Under the pieces are notes generated by a model that saw only the letters and a program-made list of their open reading frames with translations, was not told where the DNA came from and searched no databases. Of a stretch of DNA of 64,000 bases, positions 58,865-64,000 are shown piece after piece. Source of the DNA: Fodinicola feengrottensis (lineage in GTDB: Bacteria; Actinomycetota; Actinomycetes; Mycobacteriales; HKI-0501). The first letter of the stretch is position 1; every line of letters starts with the position of its first letter. The position numbers were made by a program, and so were the translations under genes. The stretch lies in the NCBI RefSeq assembly GCF_010993775.1, contig NZ_WOTO01000011.1, forward strand, positions 102,098 through 166,097, written 5' to 3'.

Positions 58865-61800
58865 CTACTCGACGGGTGGGGTCCAGAAGGTTTGGATTTG
58901 TTCGGCGACCGCGCCGCGGCGGGCGTAAAGCGCTCGCCCTACCGGCAGTCGGCGGGAGACCGCGCCGTTGGCCAGGCGGCCTTCCAGACGGTCGCCGGAG
59001 AAGAGCAGGCCCGGGGGGGGCGAGGTCGTTGAGCTGCTGCATCACCGGTTCGAAGATGGCCCGGGAGGCGCCGCCGGTGCGCCGACTGACGATCAGGTGG
59101 ATGCCGAGGTCGTGGCCCTGCGCCAAGTACGGCAGCAGTGGCGTCAGCGGGGAGCCGCCGGAGCCGGTGACCAGGTCGTAGTCGTCCACCACCAGGATCA
59201 CCTCCATCCCGTCCCACCAGGACCGCTCGCGCAGCTGCTGCGGTGTCACGTCCGGGCCGGGCAGCCGCGCCTTCAGTGAGCCGGCCAGCTCGCCGCAGAC
59301 CTGCTGGGTGTGCGCCGCCGAGGTGCTGTACGCGAGCAGGAAGTCCTTCGGCACCAGGTCCAGGTTGGCCCGCCGGTAGTCGACCATCACGATGCCGATG
59401 CTGGCGCTGCCGTCCAGCACGCTGCCGGTGCCGGATCCGGCCCACCAGTTGGCGTACGACCGATCGCAGCAGCGTCGACTTGCCGGTCTCGCCGTCGCCG
59501 TAGACCAGCAGGTGCGGGTCGCCGCCGAGCAGGTTCAGGTAGGCCGGCGAGAGGTCCCGCTCGGACAGTCCCAGCGCGATCCGCCGCTCGCCGAGGGCGG
59601 CGATCGAGTCCAGCACGCTGGACAGGTCGACGATGTCGGGCAGCACCTGTACGACCGGCACCTGGCCGGCCGGCCACCGGCGTTCGACCTGCTTCACCAG
59701 GTGGCGTACGCCGTCGCCGAGGTCCTCCGTGTCGGCGATCCCGTCCACCCGCGGCAGCGCGATCTGGATGAAGTGCTTCGGGCGTACGAGCGCGCGTCCG
59801 GGCACGTCCTGGGGCATCTCCTGGGCGGTCAGCCGGTCGATCTGGGAGTCGAAGTGGTCGGTTAGCCGGAGCTCGATCCGGCCGCCCATCGACGAGCCCA
59901 TCCGAGACCGGATCTGGTTCGGCGACGACACCGAGACAATCGTGTGGACGCCCAGCGTCGGGCCGCGCTGGGCGATCTCGACGATCAGGTCCTCGATATC
60001 GGTGTCCGCTTCCCGGAGCGGCCCCCAGCCGTCGATGATCAGGAAAACGTCGCCGAAGATGGCCGCCGGCACCTCGCCGGACGCCCGGCCGCGACGCAAT
60101 GCGTCGGCGGAGTCCAGGCGGTGTTGGCGGAGCACACCTTCCCGGGTGTCGAGCATCGCGTGTACGTCACTGATGGTGCGCCGGACCCGGTCCCCGTCCG
60201 AGCGGGTCGCGACGGCCGCCACGTGCGGCAACGCTTCCAGCGGAACCAGCTGGCCACCGCCGTAGTCCACGCAGAAGAACGCCACCTGCCCGGGCGCATA
60301 GCGCAGCGCGAGCGAGCTGATCAGCGTTCGCAGCAGCGTGGACTTGCCGGACAGCGGGGCGCCCACCACGACCAGGTTGCCGTCGGCGCCGGTGGCGTCC
60401 CAGGTCAGCGGGTCCTGCCGCTGCTCGCTCGGAACATCCCGGAGTCCGAGCAGCGCGATGATGTGTCGCGGGTCGGCCGCCTCGCCGGCCGCTTCCCGGC
60501 CGTGCACACTGTCGAGGGTCAGCGCGGTCGGCAGCGGTGGCAGCCATACCGGTCGTACGGGCGTGGACTCAGCCATCGACAGCGTGTCGACGATGACCCG
60601 CAAAACCGTGGTGCCCTCTTCGTCGTCCTCGTCGTCGGTGATCGCCGACAGCACCTGCTGCTGCGCGACCGCGAGAGCACCGGCGCCGTTGGTCGCGTTG
60701 TACGGCAGCACCGGCGCGATCACTGTCTCATCGTCGCTCGGCGGCTTGTACGCTGATGACACCAGCGCGGCCTTGAACCGCTCGAAAACCGTGGTGTCGA
60801 CCTTCAGGAAACCCGAGCCGGGTTCGGGCGGCAGGTGGTACGCGTCCGGCACGCCGATGACCTCGCGGCTCTCGCTCTCGGAGAAGGTCCGCAGGCCGAT
60901 CCGGTACGACAGGTGGGACTCCAGGCCGCGGATCTTGCCGCCTCCAGCCGCTGGGTGGCCAGCAGCAGGTGCACGCCGATCGACCGGCCGATCCGGCCGA
61001 CCGCCACGAAAAGCTCGGCGAAGTCCGGTTTCGCGGTCAACAGCTCGGAAAACTCGTCGATGATGACCAGCAGGTGCGGCAGTGGCGGCAGGTTGCCGCG
61101 GTGCGCACGCACTTGTTCGTACGCGTCGACGTTCGGCAGTTTTCCGGTATCCGAAAGGATCTGCTGGCGGCGGGCCATCTCGCCGTAGAGCGCTTCCTTG
61201 AAGCGATCGACCAAACTGAGGTCGTCGGCCAGGTTGGTCACGCTGCCGGCGACGTGCGGGAGCGGGTCCATGTCGGCGAAGGTCGCGCCGCCCTTGAAGT
61301 CCACCAGCAGCAAGGCGAGCCGGTCGGGGGAGTGGTTGATGACCAACGACGCGACCATCGTACGAAGCATTTCCGACTTGCCCGAACCGGTCGCACCGAC
61401 CACCAGTCCATGTGGACCCATCCCGCCTTGGGCGGATTCCTTCAAGTCCAACAAAACCGGCCGGCCATCGGGTCCGACTCCGACCGGCACGCGGAGGAAT
61501 TCGCGCTGTGGCCGGGGGGTTTCCAGGTGGTGGTCGGGTCGATCGCCGCCGGATCGTCGACGCCGAGGATTTCCGGCAGGCTGATGGTGGAGGTGAGTAC
61601 GTCCCCGGAGTCGCTCGCCGACAGCCGGACGGGCGCCAGCTGGCGGGCCACCCCGGCGATTTCCGCGACGCTCACGTCGTCGACCGTGAACGGGTCGGCC
61701 AGTCCTTCGGTGGTCGCCGTTCCGTCCGGGTTAACGGAAATCCGGGCGTCCACAACGGACAGTTCGGCGGCCCGTGACTCGACCAGGACGACCAGATGAA

Positions 61801-62839
61801 CGCCCAGGTCGGCGAGCGAGGAGCCCTCTTCGGACTCCAGCCCGGAGATGGACGGCTGGAACTCGCTGTCCACCACGACGACCAGTCGGCGGCCGGTGAA
61901 CTCCTGGCCGCGCCGGCGCTGCCGGTTGACCTTGCGTTCCTCATCTCCTCGGCCAGCAGCTCGGCCAGCTCGACCGTCGAGTTCGCCACCAGCCGGCTCG
62001 GCAGTGGCCCGTCCGTACGAGCCTCGTCCTGGCTGTGCGGCAGCCATTTCGCCCACTCCCAGAACGTCCCGAGCTGCTGGTTGCGGACCACCGCGACCTG
62101 CACGTCGTCTGGCGAGTGGAAGGTGACCAGCTGGGCCAGCAGGGCGCGGGCCAACCGCCGCCCCGACCGTGCGGTCGCCGACCACCGACAGGGTGCCGAT
62201 CTGCCGCAGTGGCAGCACGATGGGCTGCTGGGACAGCGAGCCATAACGCTCCACCAGCTGCTGCGCCACGCCGAGACCGACCGGGTCGTACGACACCAGG
62301 GGGTTGTTCGTGTCGGCCTGCAGCGACAGCGGCCGGGCCAGCGGCCGCTTGCCGGTGCCGATCCGCAGGTCGAGCGCGTCCGGATGGCTGGCTCGGCGCT
62401 CCCATCGACGGGCGTCCAGCCGGCACGCGTCCAAGAGTGTGGACGGGTCCGGATGACGGACCGCGGCGGCCTCATGCTGGTCGGCGACCACCTTGCGCAA
62501 CAGCCTGCGCAGGTTCTCCAGGTAGTCCAGGTAGCGCTCGCGGTTCTCCCGAACCTGCCGGCGGGCGCTGTTGCGCGTACCGACGAACAACACCACGCCC
62601 AGCCCGACCGAGCCGACCAGGAACAACAGTCCGGCGATCGCCTGGACCGGCCGGCCCTGGCTCGTCAGGGTGACGATTAGCGAACCGGACCCGGAGATGA
62701 TCGGGGTGAGGACGACGGCGAAGTTCGCGCCACCCTGCTGGCCTCCGCTCTGCTGCGGTGGGGCCGCCACCAGGATGGGATCGGAGCCGGGATCGGGCAC
62801 CGCGATGCGGGCCGGCCGCTGCACCAGGGTGGTCGTCAT
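58865..62839 (-). CDS. eccC: Type VII secretion ATPase EccC, copy 2, about six frame changes
   Basis: Second full-length EccC, about 1325 residues when joined. ATG 62839 starts [20 protein letters not shown], matching copy 1, with membrane helices at [20 protein letters not shown]. Three ATPase domains are all present with Walker A lysines: [41 protein letters not shown]. Domain 1 Walker B is [12 protein letters not shown]. Frame changes lie near 62165, 61940, 61525, 60945, 59465 and at a run of eight G (59013-59020). The end [12 protein letters not shown] parallels copy 1. Divergent from eccD copy 2. Probably the motor for a separate substrate set; inference. Confidence 0.9.
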
Positions 62840-62941
62840 GCCGCCGACGATATGCTCTCCCGCGCGAGGGCGGCGCGCACTGAGGTAGCAGGTGAGCCGT
62901 CGACCGGAATTGATGCGCGAGCCAGCCGGCGCGGTTGCCGG

Positions 62942-62963
62942 AGTGCCGCTGAAAAGCGGCACT
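62942..62963 (+). promoter_or_regulatory. GAAA-capped hairpin upstream of eccD copy 2
   Basis: AGTGCCGCT-GAAA-AGCGGCACT, a perfect 9-bp stem with a stable GNRA tetraloop, ending 27 bp before the GTG at 62991. As RNA it would be very stable, so a role in mRNA stability, attenuation or translation control is plausible. Confidence 0.55.
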
Positions 62964-62990
62964 GCCACTGGGTCGAAACGAGGGGGCGCA

Positions 62991-63927
62991 GTGCCAGCGG
63001 GCTACAGCCGAGTCACCGTGGTCAGCGACTCGCGCCGCGTCGATGTCGCGCTGCCCGCGGCCCTACCAGTGACGGACCTCTTACCCCAGCTGCTCAGGCT
63101 GTGCAGTCCGCCGCAGCCAGGCAGCCAGCACCCCGTTTCGTGGGCGCTGGTCCGCTTCAACGGCACCCTGCTGCAGCCCGAGGCATCGCTGTTCGAGTCC
63201 GGGGTGATCGACGGCGAGGTGCTGGAGCTGCGCGGCGGCGCGAGCGCCGGCCGTCCCGCGTATGTCGAGGATGTCAGGGACTCCGTCGAGGACGTGGTGG
63301 ACGGCTCCGGACGGCTGTGGCGTGGCCAGATCAGCCTCCGGTTCGCGCTGATCGCCGCCTCGCTGGGGATGTTCGCGTTGCTTTTCGATCCAGCCGTACG
63401 TGCCAGCGGCTCGTTCGCCGCGCTCGGCCTCGCCGCGGTGGTGGCGATCGCGCTCTGCGGCGGCGCCGGCTGGTGGGCCGGCACTCAGGGCGAGCCCAGC
63501 TCCGGTCGGCTGGCGATCGTGGTGGGCTGCCTGTGGGCCGGTCTCGCCGGCTGGCTCGGCGTCCTTGCGGCCGGCGGGTCGATGCCGCTCGCCGGCGCGG
63601 TCGCGCTGGTCTTGGGGTGCCACTGGTGGCGGTTGTGGTGGCGCCGTACGAGCCGGCACCCCGGGCATGGTGTCGTAAGAACCGTCGCTGCGGCTTGGGG
63701 TGCCACTGGTGGCGGTTGTGGTGGCGATCGACGACGGCCTGGTCTGCGCAGGGCTATGGCCTGTGTCGTACGAACCGTCGCTGCGGCTTGGGGTGCCACT
63801 GGTGGCGGTTGTGGTGGGACCGCGGCCTCGGCGCGCGCTTGCCATCGCGCTGCCTGAGATCGCGGGCGTTCTCGCAGAGCTGCACATCCTGCAGCTGCGC
63901 GCCGCCGGGGTGATCGGCCTGGTCTGA
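62991..63927 (+). CDS. eccD: Type VII secretion channel protein EccD, copy 2, disrupted or incomplete
   Basis: GTG 62991 opens the ubiquitin-like domain (GYSRVTVVSDSRRVDVALPA), clearly matching copy 1, then VRFNGTLLQPEASLFESGVI and EDVRDSVEDVVDGSGRLW. About four membrane helices follow (LRFALIAASLGMFALLF; LAIVVGCLWAGLAGWLG). From about 63611 the sequence changes into a repeated block (LGVPLVAVVV appearing several times) with frame changes. The frame carrying RALAIALPEIAGVLAELHIL stops at 63927. The remaining helices expected of EccD are not seen before the window ends. Either the gene is broken by the repeats or the assembly is wrong here. Confidence 0.65.
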
Positions 63928-64000
63928 GCAGGCTAGATGGCCGGGTGTCGTACGAACCGTCGTGCGGCTTGGGGTGCCACTGGTGGCGGTTGTGGTGGCG
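63611..64000 (+). repeat. Interspersed direct repeat inside eccD copy 2
   Basis: The core CTTGGGGTGCCACTGGTGG plus CGGTTGTGGTGG occurs at about 63611, 63694, 63786 and 63967. Copies 2-4 are preceded by GTCGTANGAACCGTCG, and copies 3 and 4 also share an upstream GGCCTGGTCTG...GCAGG. Spacing is uneven (83, 92, 181 bp). The block reaches the window end, so its size is unknown. Confidence 0.8.

Noticed and set aside
63611..64000. Repeat block as a CRISPR array
   Set aside because: Spacing between units is irregular, the repeats are long and partly coding, spacers share sequence with each other, and there are no cas genes.
1..64000. tRNA, rRNA, integrase or transposase genes and attachment sites
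   Set aside because: I looked for cloverleaf-like GGTTCRA arms, integrase/DDE motifs and flanking direct repeats, and found none that hold up. The window looks like ordinary chromosome.

Overview
The window is high-GC DNA from a filamentous-type actinobacterium. This is shown by about 70% GC with GTG/TTG starts, an XRE regulator paired with a DUF397 protein, ROK regulators and kinases, a CUT1 sugar ABC transporter with no ATPase of its own, a type VII (ESX-like) secretion locus with EccC and EccD, and many ATGA-overlapping genes. I cannot name the genus with confidence. There is no plasmid, phage or transposase signature, and I see no rRNA, tRNA or CRISPR array.

Layout. 0-5 kb: an MFS exporter facing a two-gene unit (membrane/coiled-coil protein plus partner), then a DUF397/XRE pair and a small frameshifted membrane gene. 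5-19 kb: sugar uptake and inositol-type catabolism. It holds a ROK repressor, a solute-binding protein with two permeases, a ROK kinase, endonuclease V, a Gfo/Idh oxidoreductase and iolB, an orphan ParA ATPase, a group-2 sigma-70 factor, a ROK glucokinase and a second, orphan copy of the solute-binding protein. 19-22.5 kb: DUF4232 lipoprotein-like protein, methyltransferase, MFS and Fpg/MutM glycosylase. 22.5-36.2 kb: a polysaccharide cluster with two glycosyltransferases, flippase, initiating sugar transferase, O-antigen-ligase-like polymerase, two sugar dehydrogenases, acyltransferase, aminotransferase, two SDR enzymes and a nucleotidyltransferase. 36.2-41.6 kb: a leftward, tightly coupled four-gene operon (adenylate-forming ligase, small barrel protein, YghO/GNAT-like acyltransferase, Acg-like nitroreductase) under a TrmB/LuxR-type regulator. 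42-48 kb: a LytS/LytTR two-component pair, a methyltransferase, a DesK/NarL-type two-component pair and small membrane proteins. 48-64 kb: type VII secretion, with two WXG100-like proteins, two divergent EccC/EccD pairs, a MinD-like protein with a damaged P-loop and a small membrane protein. Between the pairs lie DUF6295, dienelactone hydrolase and esterase genes.

Two properties apply to the whole window. First, about half of the genes carry one or more frame changes while homology continues in another frame. This is best explained by residual indel errors in the assembly, so I annotate these genes as single CDSs spanning the break. Second, a roughly 70-nt intergenic element, made of a GC-rich hairpin, 15-17 nt and a conserved GTACGACARTTTCGCG tail, occurs five times, once as an inverted pair. 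It is the clearest uncatalogued sequence family here.

How the parts may work together (inference): the ROK repressor probably controls the adjacent sugar transporter. The ATPase would come from elsewhere (MsiK-like), and the second binding protein may share the same permeases. The polysaccharide genes look like a Wzx/Wzy-type route including a diamino-sugar-acid module. The type VII genes form a duplicated motor/channel core, with EccB, EccE and MycP not visible in the window.
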